Shown here piece by piece: positions 10,991 to 20,997 of a stretch of DNA of 64,000 nt (position 1 is the first letter of the stretch; each line of letters opens with the position of its first letter). This stretch comes from Diogma glabrata (taxonomy: Eukaryota; Arthropoda; Insecta; Diptera; Cylindrotomidae). The position numbers and the translations under genes are program-made. Under the pieces are notes generated by a model, which saw only the letters and a list, made by a program, of their open reading frames with translations, was not told the DNA's origin and ran no database searches. The DNA lies in NCBI GenBank assembly GCA_963693315.1, contig OY856186.1:77474042-77538041 (forward strand), read 5' to 3'.

Positions 10991-12109
10991 TTGATCTAAA
11001 TTAGAAAAGATTTACAAATAAAATATTATGACCCTTCCATTAATGGCGATCTTTGACCACTAATAGTTACGCTCATTAACTGCAAGCAAAGAAAATACTT
11101 ATAGTTTAGTCAAATAATGGCGGTTGAAGCAAAATAATTAACAATAATCGATAATAGTTGTGTTTAAATATTTTAAACAAAAATTTATACTTCAATCGCG
11201 AAACACTTATTTTTTATACGTTAAACTAAAATTTCTTTAAACAGATCAATAAATACACAATACATAATGAAATGTTTACTCTACCAACGATAACATCTCA
11301 AATTACGAATTACAAATAAATTACAATTACAATTACGAATAAATCTGTTGAATGTATCAATTTCAAGAATAACGTCGTAGTTAGAAATACAGAAGGAAAT
11401 GACTAAATGAAGTAACTCCGAATTTGAGCTCCTAGAACTTACAAAGTATGAGTCGTCATTACTTTAAACGAATTTTGATTATAGTAACTACGTTTGATTT
11501 TAAATTCAATGTAAATCCAGCTCGTGTTCAACTGAAATTGTCTTTTTATGTCGAACAAAATATCCAAATAAAAAATCAAATTTCAGAGTCACCCCTTGTA
11601 GTGGCTAGTTATCCACTAGACTTTTAATTGGTGGTTTGGAAATGTTTAGACAGTCGCCGCGCCTCGGTGGCACATTGGTAAGTAAGGGGGACAATAGAGG
11701 GAATTTTTATATGTAAAAAAAATTTGGATTTGAACATACTACATTTGAAAAATTGGTTGATAAATAGTGTGTATCTGCAGAATATAGTTAAATAAAATTA
11801 TTAAAAAGTTTTTAAGCTATTAATGATTCAACTGCTTTAGTAGATCCATCAACATCTATAATTATAAAAACTACTAACAAACGAAATTAATACATTATTT
11901 TTTGTCTATTTACAACGAACTAAAATTTAAAAGAAATCACACATTTCTATGATAATTTTCGTGTTAACAGCCATATAGATTTTTTATATGTATCTAATTG
12001 TTTTATTTCATCGCGTTCTTGTTTTTTTTAATTTAAAAAAATTCAATAAAAAGAGAAGATGTGATTACCAATAAAAAACTTGTTAAAATGATATAACCAG
12101 TGTTCGTCA
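10991..12109. other. Non-coding stretch
   Basis: AT-rich DNA with no supported gene. A short segment at about 11655-11685 (CTCGGTGGCACATTGGTAAG) looks like a tRNA-type A box. I see no B box at the right distance, so I do not call a SINE. Confidence 0.5.
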
Positions 12110-12246
12110 CAACACTCTCCCTCTAGTATCATCACAGATGGGACGATATGAAAAAGATAACAAAAAGATTTAGCATGCCGTTGCATTAAGAAACGAGCTT
12201 AAGCTCTAGTGGTTCGACCTGCTCGAATAATTGCAGCGGAAGGGTG

Positions 12247-12312
12247 AAAGGTAACATTTAATCTTACACCACACCACGTTTGTGGTGTGGTGTAAGATTA
12301 AATGTTACCTTT
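12247..12312. repeat. Perfect 31-bp-arm hairpin
   Basis: The arms 12247-12277 and 12282-12312 are perfect reverse complements separated by GTTT. The arm ends with ACACCACACCAC. Transcribed RNA from either strand would fold into a 31-bp stem. It lies in the 3' untranslated part of the decayed gypsy element. Confidence 0.9.
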
Positions 12313-12479
12313 TCAGTCGTTTTACTGTGTTGTGTCTGTGGTGTGTGTTCCAACTTCTGTGGAAGTGGAAGGTAAAGACTTGAAGGAGTCTGAAGGAGGA
12401 AATTGAACGTTGTCTGTAGAAGACGGTTTTTTGTCTGCGCGACTGAGACTTGTACTAGAAGACGATGGAGGTTGAGTCG

Positions 12480-13350
12480 AGATATGTTTAGATTCTAACG
12501 TAAAACTCGTAGACTCGCATGGTTGACCTTTACGATCAATGACGAAATTATTTGCATCGCGACTAATGACTTCGTATGGACCTTCGTATGGAGGCTGAAG
12601 CGAGTTACGTACTAAGTCAGTGCGTAAGAAGACATGAGAGCAAGATTCAATGGCTATGAAACGAAAAACTTTTAGGAAGAATTCCTTGATGCATAAATGG
12701 GACGAAGCTGATCGAAATGTGGTTTCAGCTGGGAAAAAAGTTCTGATTGTGGAATGAAGTATCTAAGAAGACGGATTTGCGTACCATAAAAGATTGGAAA
12801 TCTTCGGGAAAAGTAGTTCATAAACCAAGTAAGATTGAAAGTAATATTATCGTCTAGTCTGCCCTGTCGTAAGCCATAATAACAAATCTGAGTGTTTGAT
12901 GCCAACGTTCGGTGAGACCGTTACATTTAGGATTGTAACTGGTAGTGCGTTTGCGTTCGAATATCTAAGCTTAGACAACTCATTAAAAATGTAGGATTTT
13001 TAATTAGGATCCCTGATCAAAGAAGATTCAATTACAGTAGTGCTGAGGTGACCGTTTCAGCAGTGATATCCGAGAAGGTAATGGGCTCAGGCCAGCCAGT
13101 ATATTGATCAATAATTGCTACACAATAACGTTTGTCCTCAAGTAGGAAGTGTACCAATGATTCCATATCTGTCTCGGCAGATCTTTGTGAAGTTGGGGCA
13201 TAGTTACCCAAATAAGATTGTGTGTACCTAGAAACTTTGGACTTTTGTCAAACCAGGCAGTTCTGTGCCATTTATTTGATCTTTTTAATGGGTGATCAAA
13301 TGACCTTATCCGTAAGAAGTTTGACAGAACTGTTAAACCCTGGATGGGAT
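12480..13350 (-). pseudogene. Gypsy integrase remnant
   Basis: Minus-strand translation gives, from high to low coordinate, a zinc-binding-region motif LHSLSHPGFNSSVKLL (about 13310-13360), a core segment KRYCVAIIDQYTGWPEPIT (about 13070-13125), the NPKCNGLTERWHQTLR segment (about 12892-12940), and the C-terminal VFLRTDLVRNSLQPPYEGPY segment (about 12565-12625). These match integrase of Ty3/gypsy elements in order. Frames change and stops interrupt, so no enzyme is made. The region around the second catalytic Asp cannot be traced clearly. Confidence 0.75.
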
Positions 13351-13455
13351 AAACTGTGTAGGCTATTAAAAACGGATTGACACAACGGATCGACTCGTTT
13401 AGTCGAACAAAGAAGAAGCTAAAAGGTGTCCAACAGTTTTTGATTGTTTGTTGAA

Positions 13456-13968
13456 CTACCGAATCAAGTGCTTCTTTATCAGAAGCAGTGCGAGGATGGA
13501 CAAGAGTTTTTGCTTCGGCAATTTGCCGCTTGCATATAGAGCAAATGCTTGAATGGCGCCTTCGACGACGAAGCGACGGTAGAAATTAAACATACCTAGA
13601 AAACGACTTAGTTGCCTAAATGTTTTTATGAATGCGTAAACCGCAACTAGAATGTCATTCGAACGATTCGAAGAGTCCGAACGGTGTGGAAATTGTTGTT
13701 TTAGCAATGTCGTGTTCATCAATAGAAATTTGATGATATAGGCATGAACGAGATCAATAATTGAAAAAAATGCTGCAGCAATAACGGGAGGAAACGGGAG
13801 GATGACGGATTGTGTAAAGTTATGTTTGACCGGTAATGCAATAATGCTTGCAAAAGCTAAATTTTTTAAATTCCTTAGAATAGTGACAACAGAAGGGTCA
13901 ATAGAATTATGGTCGATTGTAGTTAAAGTGGGGATTGGAGAAGTGGAGATTTCAGCGACAGCGAACAA
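13456..13968 (-). pseudogene. Gypsy reverse transcriptase remnant, internally deleted
   Basis: A 170-codon minus frame contains FFSIIDLVHAY (about 13740-13772), which matches the conserved gypsy segment around the first catalytic Asp. Further on is SRFLGMFNFYRRFV (about 13565-13605), the segment after the palm/thumb. Roughly 120 residues expected between them, including the catalytic YxDD box, are absent, so an internal deletion has occurred. Flanking frames belong to the protease (upstream) and integrase (downstream). Confidence 0.7.
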
Positions 13969-13999
13969 GTTGGTGGAGCGACATGCTGTCGATTTTTGA

Positions 14000-14262
14000 T
14001 ATCCACTAAAAGGCCATACTTGTTCAAAAAGTCAGCACCAAGTATAGGAATTGTAACATCCGCGATAAAAAAGCTCTGACAACGATCGCGTGAGACCAAT
14101 ATTTAATTCGAGGAATTGTGTACCATATGTTTTGACTTTTAAAGCCTTCGCTACAAAGAGTGGGAAATCGGAAAATCTGGAGATTTTTCCTTTCACAGGA
14201 AGAACAAACACTTCGGCCCCGATATCGACTAAAAAGGATTTTTTGCAAAATTCGGTCAAGAA
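14000..14262 (-). pseudogene. Gypsy aspartic protease remnant
   Basis: The minus-strand frame includes FLVDIGAEVFVLP at about 14205-14245, the retropepsin active-site block. The usual DTG is changed to DIG. It is followed by VKTYGTQFLELNIGL and, in a shifted frame, DFLNKYGLLVDI just below 14032. In the intact family this enzyme cleaves the gag-pol polyprotein. Here the Thr-to-Ile change and a frameshift make activity unlikely. Confidence 0.75.
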
Positions 14263-14319
14263 CGAAAAGGCGATGGTGATATTGGCTGTTTTCCCATGCC
14301 GCCACTTGTGACGAGCTAT

Positions 14320-14505
14320 TTACTTTGAAAATTGTGAAGGAAAAGCAGAATTTTGGCTGGATGATTTTAAGTATTTGCACTTTGGGTCATAGTGTATGGC
14401 ATTTTGCTGAAACTTATGATGGTAGTAGCAGATACCATCGAAAAATTGAAGCATAGATCTCGGGCGTAGGCGAAAGGTACTAGTGGTGCGATCTCGGCTG
14501 TACAT
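14320..14505 (-). pseudogene. Gypsy gag C-terminal remnant
   Basis: A 61-codon frame contains GICYYHHKFQQNAIHYDPKC. The Cys-x-Tyr-His-x-Lys-Phe ... Cys pattern is common at the gag C-terminus of insect gypsy elements. It lies immediately upstream of the protease on the minus strand, as expected for gag-pol order. Only this tail is recognisable. Confidence 0.55.
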
Positions 14506-14667
14506 TTGGTCCTTCGACCTACTTTTACTTTGATTAAAATTGTTCGCTGCTTAGCTTCTTCTCTGTTCGTCTTAATGACACTCAGATGAAATCCATCGCG
14601 TATGAAGGAGAATAACTCGCATACTCGCATACATTCTCAAAAACCTCTTCCAATATCGGAAAACCAA

Positions 14668-14834
14668 TGATATTGCGTTACGTTAATAGATGGTTATACG
14701 CGGTGGCTTGAAGTGACTCCAGTTCCAGATATAACTGCTGCCACGGTCGCATTCGCTGTGTATATTTTGGTGTCCCAGCATCAATTGTAAGTGATCAAGG
14801 GACTCAAATCGAATTGCAACTGTTTTCAGAGTTG
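14668..14834 (+). pseudogene. Gypsy integrase core fragment (plus strand)
   Basis: Plus-strand translation gives YCVTLIDGYTRWLEVTPVPD and ITAATVAFAV, then FGVPASIVSDQGTQIELQLF. These contain the first (LIDGYTRW) and second (VSDQGTQ) catalytic Asp regions of a gypsy integrase. It faces away from the minus-strand gypsy remnant beside it, so it comes from another insertion. It stops abruptly near 14834, where an LTR-like sequence begins. Confidence 0.7.
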
Positions 14835-15030
14835 TAAAATCTTTAATAGGCCTCAATAGATTTCGAACAATCAGCTACACAGTTGGTGAAGTCCGCCAAC
14901 GCCTCAGAGTTTCTTATATACTTTGTATGGCAAGTGTAGATATTGAGAAGTTTATTTTTCACAAACAGGCAACGAACACTATATATACTATATATAGTAT
15001 AACCTATAACGTATTCCTGAAATTGTAACA
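14833..15030 (-). other. Possible solo LTR (tentative)
   Basis: On the minus strand this 198-bp stretch starts TGTTAC and ends TTTTACA. It carries a TATA-like alternating tract (about 14980-15000) followed by AATAAA near 14945-14960, which suits an LTR promoter and polyadenylation signal. It interrupts the plus-strand integrase fragment. I find no matching 4-6 bp target duplication, so the call is weak. Confidence 0.2.
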
Positions 15031-15419
15031 CACTGTCCAGAAAATACCCACTACAAATGAGTAAAAAAAATTATCAGTGTTTTAGTAATTTACTGTTGGT
15101 TTTTAAAATGGTGTAACTAACTGTAAACGCTTGGTAGGATGAAATACGCAACTCGGCTAAATACGAAACACCATTTAATAAATCTTAAACCTAAAGTTAA
15201 AAATATGGAGGGGCTGAAATCTCAAAGCTCTGAGATATCAAGACTTCGGTCTGGGTTAAGGATTTGTATATAGTTTTCGGCAAAAAACTTTTATGAGGAC
15301 ATGGTTTTTAGTTTTGGACAACGATGTATATCAAACATAACTCTTTGTTAAAGTTCAAGTATTTTTTATCTCCGTTTAAAAATTTATTACAAAACTAACA
15401 CGAAACATCAATACGTTGC

Positions 15420-15690
15420 CGGAAAATTATAATCCAAATTCCAAAAATATTGTTAAATTAAATAAAATCAAACTTTATCAAAATTCCAATAATATTCCAA
15501 AAATTAGAATAAAATCAAATATTTAAACTTTTTCTAAATTCCAATAATATTTCAAAAATTCTTAAAAAATCAAACTTTTTCCAAAATTCTAAAAATATTG
15601 CAAAAATTATTACAAAATCAAAAATACAAACTTTTTTCAAAATCCCAAAAGTATTTCAAAAACTACAACAAATTCAAAAATTTCCATGTC
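15420..15690 (+). repeat. Degenerate A/T-rich short tandem array
   Basis: Repeated variants of TTCCAAAAATATT followed by AAATCAAA and CTTTTTC recur about every 60 bp, five or so times. Units are diverged. No coding. Confidence 0.6.
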
Positions 15691-15724
15691 TAATTTCATT
15701 TTAAATAAACGTCATAAAAACAGC

Positions 15725-16240
15725 TAAATTTTTTTTCCAAAAAATTGGCTAAAAAAATTAATGAAATCATTTTTTGGCACACTTGACATTATTTTTTTGA
15801 CAAACTTATAATGCCATGATTCTCTATAATAATAATAAAATATCATGTCATACAAACTATTAATTTTATTTTTTTCTAAAAAAATTGGGTAAAATATAAA
15901 TAAAAACCTTTCTTTTGACACACTTGACAACATTTTTTGACAAACTTATAATGCCATAATTCTCAATAATAATAATAAAATTTCATTTCAAACAAACAAT
16001 TTTATTTTTTTCCAAAAAATTGGGTAAAAAACTAAATAAAAATCTTTTGACACACTTGACAACATTTTTTTGACAAACTTATAATGCCATAATTCTCAAT
16101 AATAATAATAAAATTTCATTTCAAACAAACAATTTTATTTTTTTCCAAAAAATTGGGTAAAAAATAAATATAAATCTTTCTTTTGACACACTTGACAACA
16201 TTTTTTTGACAAACTTATAATGCAATAATTTAGATAGTGG
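15725..16240 (+). repeat. Tandem repeat, four units of about 135 bp
   Basis: Four consecutive units each contain CCAAAAAATTGG (or TCTAAAAAAATTGGG), TTTTGACACACTTGACAAC, GACAAACTTATAATGCCAT and AATAATAATAATAAAAT. They start near 15730, 15868, 16005 and 16139. The third and fourth are nearly identical; the first is the most diverged. The units are non-coding, and the TTTTGACACACTTG motif reappears once more near 16345. It is minisatellite-like. Confidence 0.85.
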
Positions 16241-19150
16241 TCTCACATACCAATCCCGACCATCAAGATTTCTCCAAATTCAATGTTCCTACTCGTAATC
16301 ACTTAAAATGAACGTTTTTTAACAAAAAATATGCAAATTTCCTTGTTTTGACACACTTGGCGATTTTTTTGACACACTTCCGGTACAGTTATCGAACACA
16401 TCGTCCTTTACTTCCCATTGAGTAAACCTATTTTTAGAAAAAAGAATTTTTCAAATCCGTCCAGCCGTTTTCTAGAATTCGTCGGTTGTGATGGCCGGAC
16501 GGGCGGCCTACAGACAGACATACATTTTTTTTTAGAATCAGTAGGTCCTAAAACGTCGAGAAATGCCCAAAAAAGTGGGGGTAAGAACTTCCCTTTGAGC
16601 TCATGAATGTAAAACTTAGGTCTTTCAGACCGAAGTAATATGTTCATCGCGCCAAATGTATAACACAACTTCCTCCTGTACTATGGTTGAAATAGTATTT
16701 TTCACAAGGGATTTATTTACCAGTTTAACCATTACTTTGATCGAAAATTCATCGCCATTCCAATCTATATCTAGTAACATCAACTAATATAATCAAAACC
16801 GACAAACTTTATTCTGCAAAAACATCTTGATATTTTTATAAATTTCTTAAACTTCAATCTTAAAATAAAGAAAAAATATTATAATTTTATATCATTCTCC
16901 TATGCTTTATGCAATATATTATACATATGAGTCATCAATAGCATAAATTAGGGCTTGCGCATTAGAAATAGATTTTTTTTGTGTTCCAATGCTTCTAAAA
17001 CTTTTTATTTCATTCAATGCAAACAAAACATCTAAAAAGAAGAAAATTTTCATTCAATAGAACAGCCAACAACTAGTGCATGTGAAATTATGAATAAGAA
17101 AATGTGTTATTTTCTTTAAGTGTGGACTCCAAATATTTATTAGTAAGAATTTTTAACATGAACTTCTTGTGTTGAAGTAGTTTTTTATGTTTTGTATGTA
17201 ATGTTATGTTATGTCATTCATTGGCAAGTGTTTTTTAATGAGAAGTTAAAATTAAAAACAAAATAATAAAAAATAAATTAAAATTGAAGAAAAAATAGTA
17301 AATAATTTCTGTTTTTATGTGTAAGTAGTTGTGTGTTTTTTTTTTGTTGATTGTGTTATTAATTTATTGCAGTTTTCTATTTTGTCAATATTGTTTACGT
17401 GATGTGGAAATGAACGGTTTGCTTTTCTATTGTTATAGATGGGTGAAACAAGTGGCATTGTCTGATAATGATTTTTATATGATTTAACGTTAACTTATGT
17501 TCATAGTTATTAGTTGTTAAGTTAGAAAAAAAATTCGTTTTTAAATTGGTGTCTAGACTTCAAACACGCGGTATAACATTTTTTGTATGACAAAAGGAAA
17601 GAGTTAGCGTTGTAAAGAAACATAAGAATATCGATGTTGTAAATGTTTTCGGAAACCTTATTGTTACTCTTAATTCTTAAAGAATGGGGGAATGTTAACA
17701 AAACATGTTAGATGTTGCTTTAATAAATCAAAGTTATTATAGAGACAAAATCAAATTAGGAATCAACTAATTTCAGCGAAAAATATTAGTATTTGGACTT
17801 CTGAGAACAATTTTTAAAAATATTTTATCTCGATAAAACATGAAAAGTAAATTTTCGGCTTGTCCTAAAGTTGTCCGGCGTCATTTGTAGAAAATTTCCA
17901 ACTTGCAATATTCTTACAAACGCGTTCGTTATAAAGCGTTTGTTTATTTCACCCTAATTGAAATTATATAATATTTAACAGCATGTTACGTTCAAATTTT
18001 TATGTAAAAATTAATTGTTATAAAAATTACTATTCCGCATTATTAGTTAAAAATAATGAATAGACATCCAATTTAAATTATGAACAATTGAATTTAATTA
18101 TGTATGTATGTTGTTATTATGACGAAGAAAACAATTTATCTTTTCTTTGCCTCAAATCGTGGGGAAATTCCTAACCCTTAAAACGTCGCAAATAAATATT
18201 AACTAAAACCATTTTGTTATGGTCAAACTTGAATTTTTCTGATTCATCTAACAACTATAATAATGTAACGTACAAAATGTAATGTAGTGATCTCTCGATA
18301 GTCTCGTCTTCCAGAGAACCTGTATAAGTTCTTGGTAAACAACACAGATTGTTTGGTACTCGGCACTATAGCGTATAGTTATTGAAATTTTACATATAAT
18401 ACATTTACATAATTTTACAATACATATACGTTACATATTGTTAAATTTTTTAATGTACATAATTAATTAAATTGTGTCAATACTCAGAACCTAAACGAAT
18501 AAAATGTGTCTTATGTTTGTCCGACAAGATTGGAATAAAACCTTACTGTGGTGTGACTGGTAACGTATGCAACTGTTTAAAATATCTTTGTATACTATTG
18601 TACTCTTTGGTTAGTTTGACCCTTTATATTGATCCTCACTGAATATACATCTCCTGACAGACCTTGATGCTTACTGGTCATGTAATATGCCGAAACGCGG
18701 ATCGGATCTCGAACGAATAAATTCTTTACTCTCCTGAAAACCATTTCCTCTGCACAGAAATTCATCTTCATCAGAGTGGATGTCCGTCTTAGTTCTAGAA
18801 TCTAAACCGGTTGAGAATATCAGAGAATGTTCAGTTGTGAGTCACGTTATAATCCTCCGAGGCTCGCTGTTTAACTCGATTTTTCACTGGGTCAATCAGG
18901 ACGGTTACAGACAGTCCCTCTCAGCTTCATAATGAAACGTTTTGTTTCCATTTGTGGATTGAGCTTTTGATTGAATTGTGGATCATGGTTCCGGTCTAAT
19001 AAACCTTTTATTAGCAACTTGTTTCGACAATACTCTTGTTTAGTCCGGTCGCCAAATTAGATAATTCAAAATTCTTTACAAGACAGACCTACATGTTCAC
19101 AACTGCAAACATGGCTCGTCATTTGAAAAATTACATGTAAAACTTTTCAG
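16241..19150. other. Non-coding stretch
   Basis: No gene is supported. A patch at 16430-16620 is richer in G and C and contains CCAGCCGTTTTCTAGAATTC followed by a GACGGGCGG/CAGACAGACATA stretch. It resembles the 3' part of an interspersed element but I cannot classify it. The rest is AT-rich. Confidence 0.5.
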
Positions 19151-19154
19151 CAAT

Positions 19155-19640
19155 TTAGGTGGTGCCTTCAAACGTCAGTGTCATCAACAAAAACGTCAGT
19201 GTCATCAGATAAAATCTGATATTGTTCGTTGGACACCTTGACAGACAAATACCCTGTAGCTGTGCAATTATAAGGTCAGCTTCTTCATGGTGCATTTCCA
19301 AGTCTGAACGAGGAATGCCAACGCCAGGCAATTCAGGTGAGATTGTTATAGTACCATGTAATGACCAACTTGTGTGGAAGAAACTCACTATACGTTGTAT
19401 GTTACTTCCAATTCATGTTTTTTATTGTGCAATGAACGGGCCATTATACTGCGACTTGTTAATGTTGTGTCTGCTTTTAGTTGCTTGGAAGTATATTATT
19501 AACTCCTCATTACCGTACCAACCTTTGGTCAACAAATCAGCAGAAGCATCTGTAATCAATGCATTTAAAAACTTCTCCTTCGAGGAGACCTGCACTCTTA
19601 ATTGACTCATTAATTGTGATTTCTTGGAGGTGAGATTCAT
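19155..19640 (-). pseudogene. Decayed HEEAD...DDTDVF-type gene fragment
   Basis: On the minus strand one frame has EKFLNALITDAS (about 19565) and a later frame HHEEADLIIAQLQG (about 19265-19310). A third frame then reads ILSDDTDVFVDDTDV (about 19170-19215). The HEEADxII ... DDTDVF order recalls a family of repeated uncharacterised proteins in insect and other animal genomes. Here there are frameshifts, and the DDTDVF codons appear twice in a row (the roughly 18-bp duplication is visible on the plus strand as repeated ACGTCAGTGTCATCA). It is non-functional. The family identification is from memory and moderate. Confidence 0.4.
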
Positions 19641-19906
19641 GTTCCCAAATTCAACAAATAGCGCTCATGGGACTGGTGACAATTCTTAGCCTTACAAAGT
19701 TGGTAGCATCATTGACGTGCAAGGTTTACAACTTGTTGAATTCGAACAGCGACATTCAAGTATGTTTCATTCTTTTTCAAAGTTATATCCGCCAATTAAT
19801 TGGTGTTGAAGTCTGAACCGTTTCGTTTGGTTAGAAGATCATCATGCCACTTTCCCGCATGGATAATTTTTTATCGATTTGTAAAATATTTTTATTTTTG
19901 ATCAAC

Positions 19907-20180
19907 ATTTGTGACAACCCCGCTTAGTCCTTGCTATTGACATACTAGTTGACATGAGATATCACATACCACTAGCAATAGCAGTAAAATATCACTATCC
20001 AATGTGATATCTTACGGGTGTTGGCGGATGAAGTATATTCAACGGTACCGCACTTAATCATGGCGGTAGAATATGCCCTGATGATGGCACGCTATTTCTT
20101 GCTCGAAGAAATTACCATTCATGTGGTCTTTAACCATTTAGGAACACAGTGCGTCACTTAATCAAGGAATATTCCACTAG
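19907..20180 (-). repeat. Dispersed repeat family, copy 3 (minus; duplicated at 23280-23553)
   Basis: This aligns on the minus strand with 10830-10990 and 38285-38450, and on the same strand with 4925-5195. Visible landmarks are CCTTGCTATTGACATACTAG, TATCACTATCCAATGTGATA and CCTGATGATGGCACGCTAT. It lies in the host flank just left of the BEL/Pao insertion, so it predates it. Confidence 0.6.
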
Positions 20181-20293
20181 TTGGATCATTGACAACTCCA
20201 TTTTAGTTTTGTTCGTGCAAATTTTTCCAAAAATTTGATTTTTCTCCTTTTACTGCAATAATCCTATCATTGGTCTTTGTCATATTTTATATG

Positions 20294-20898
20294 TGTTTCA
20301 TCACTAAGCTTCTATATATAACCAGAAAATAAGCATAATACAGGCCGCAACTGCGATCGCTACTTATTACATCAAACATTAATCTTGTGTAGCATTAACA
20401 AACATTTGTAACATAAATCTAAACATTCCATGCATCTTACATAGTTCGCTGATAATTGTGGTTAATGTTTAGCTTCGCCATCTGTCAATCAATAGATGAA
20501 TTACATATCTTACCTGTATTACTGTCAACATGACAAAATTAAATAAAACGAAATCAAGAAATTTTTACCAAACAAATTTCTCTTTCATCATCGTCTGCCA
20601 CACAGATCGGATCAAGAAAAATAATATTAAAATTTCAAAAGGAGTATCATCGCTATCAGCCATATTGAAAGGAGAATATATAAATTTATAAATACTGGGT
20701 TCAACTAAAACTACTGTGAAGTATAATTATTATATTTAATATTTATATTGTGATTTATATAAAAACAAATATAAAAATATATGTGATAATAAATATAAAT
20801 ATAAAATAATACAAAATTATATATGTGTACTGGTTTTTTTGTATAGGAATAATAAAGTGAAAGGAAAAACAAAAATATAAACTGCACAAAATATTACA
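20294..20898 (+). repeat. Duplicated BEL/Pao 5' LTR (605 bp)
   Basis: The sequence runs from TGTTTCATC to ATTACA, the same span as 23667-24271 and 29557-30161. A TATA-like TCTATATATA sits at 20311. It differs from the others by at least one base (T at 20489). It belongs to the truncated first copy. Confidence 0.95.
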
Positions 20899-20997
20899 TG
20901 GTCCTTCGATCGGGATATCCAACAGGAATAGGATTTCCAGCAAAATAAAAATTAAATTATTTAAATCAATTATTAGATTTTATATATTTTTAGCAAT

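Larger units (their letters stand above)
12110..14600 (-). mobile_element. Decayed Ty3/gypsy LTR retrotransposon
   Basis: On the minus strand, in order, are a gag C-terminal motif, a retroviral-type aspartic protease, pieces of reverse transcriptase, integrase, the integrase C-terminal region, and a purine tract at 12114-12125. A TGTTGTG that may open a 3' LTR follows the tract. Every coding part has stops or frameshifts, and most of the reverse transcriptase palm, including the YxDD motif, is missing. The domain order is that of gypsy elements. I could not define LTR pairs or a target duplication. Confidence 0.75.

Noticed and set aside
11655..11690. tRNA gene or tRNA-derived SINE
   Set aside because: Only an A-box-like stretch is present; there is no B box, cloverleaf or poly-A tail.
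15725..16240. CRISPR-like array
   Set aside because: The units are long, adjoining and diverged with no regular spacers, and the genome is eukaryotic. It is a tandem repeat.
16408..16668. 86-codon minus frame at 16408-16668 as a gene
   Set aside because: Both strands are open here through a GC-richer repeat patch. The CCAGCCGTTTTCTAGAATTC segment looks like interspersed repeat DNA and no family motif is visible.
20755..20943. 62-codon minus frames in the BEL LTRs (also 24128-24316 and 30018-30245)
   Set aside because: They are antisense translations of A/T-rich LTR sequence, repeated only because the LTR is repeated.
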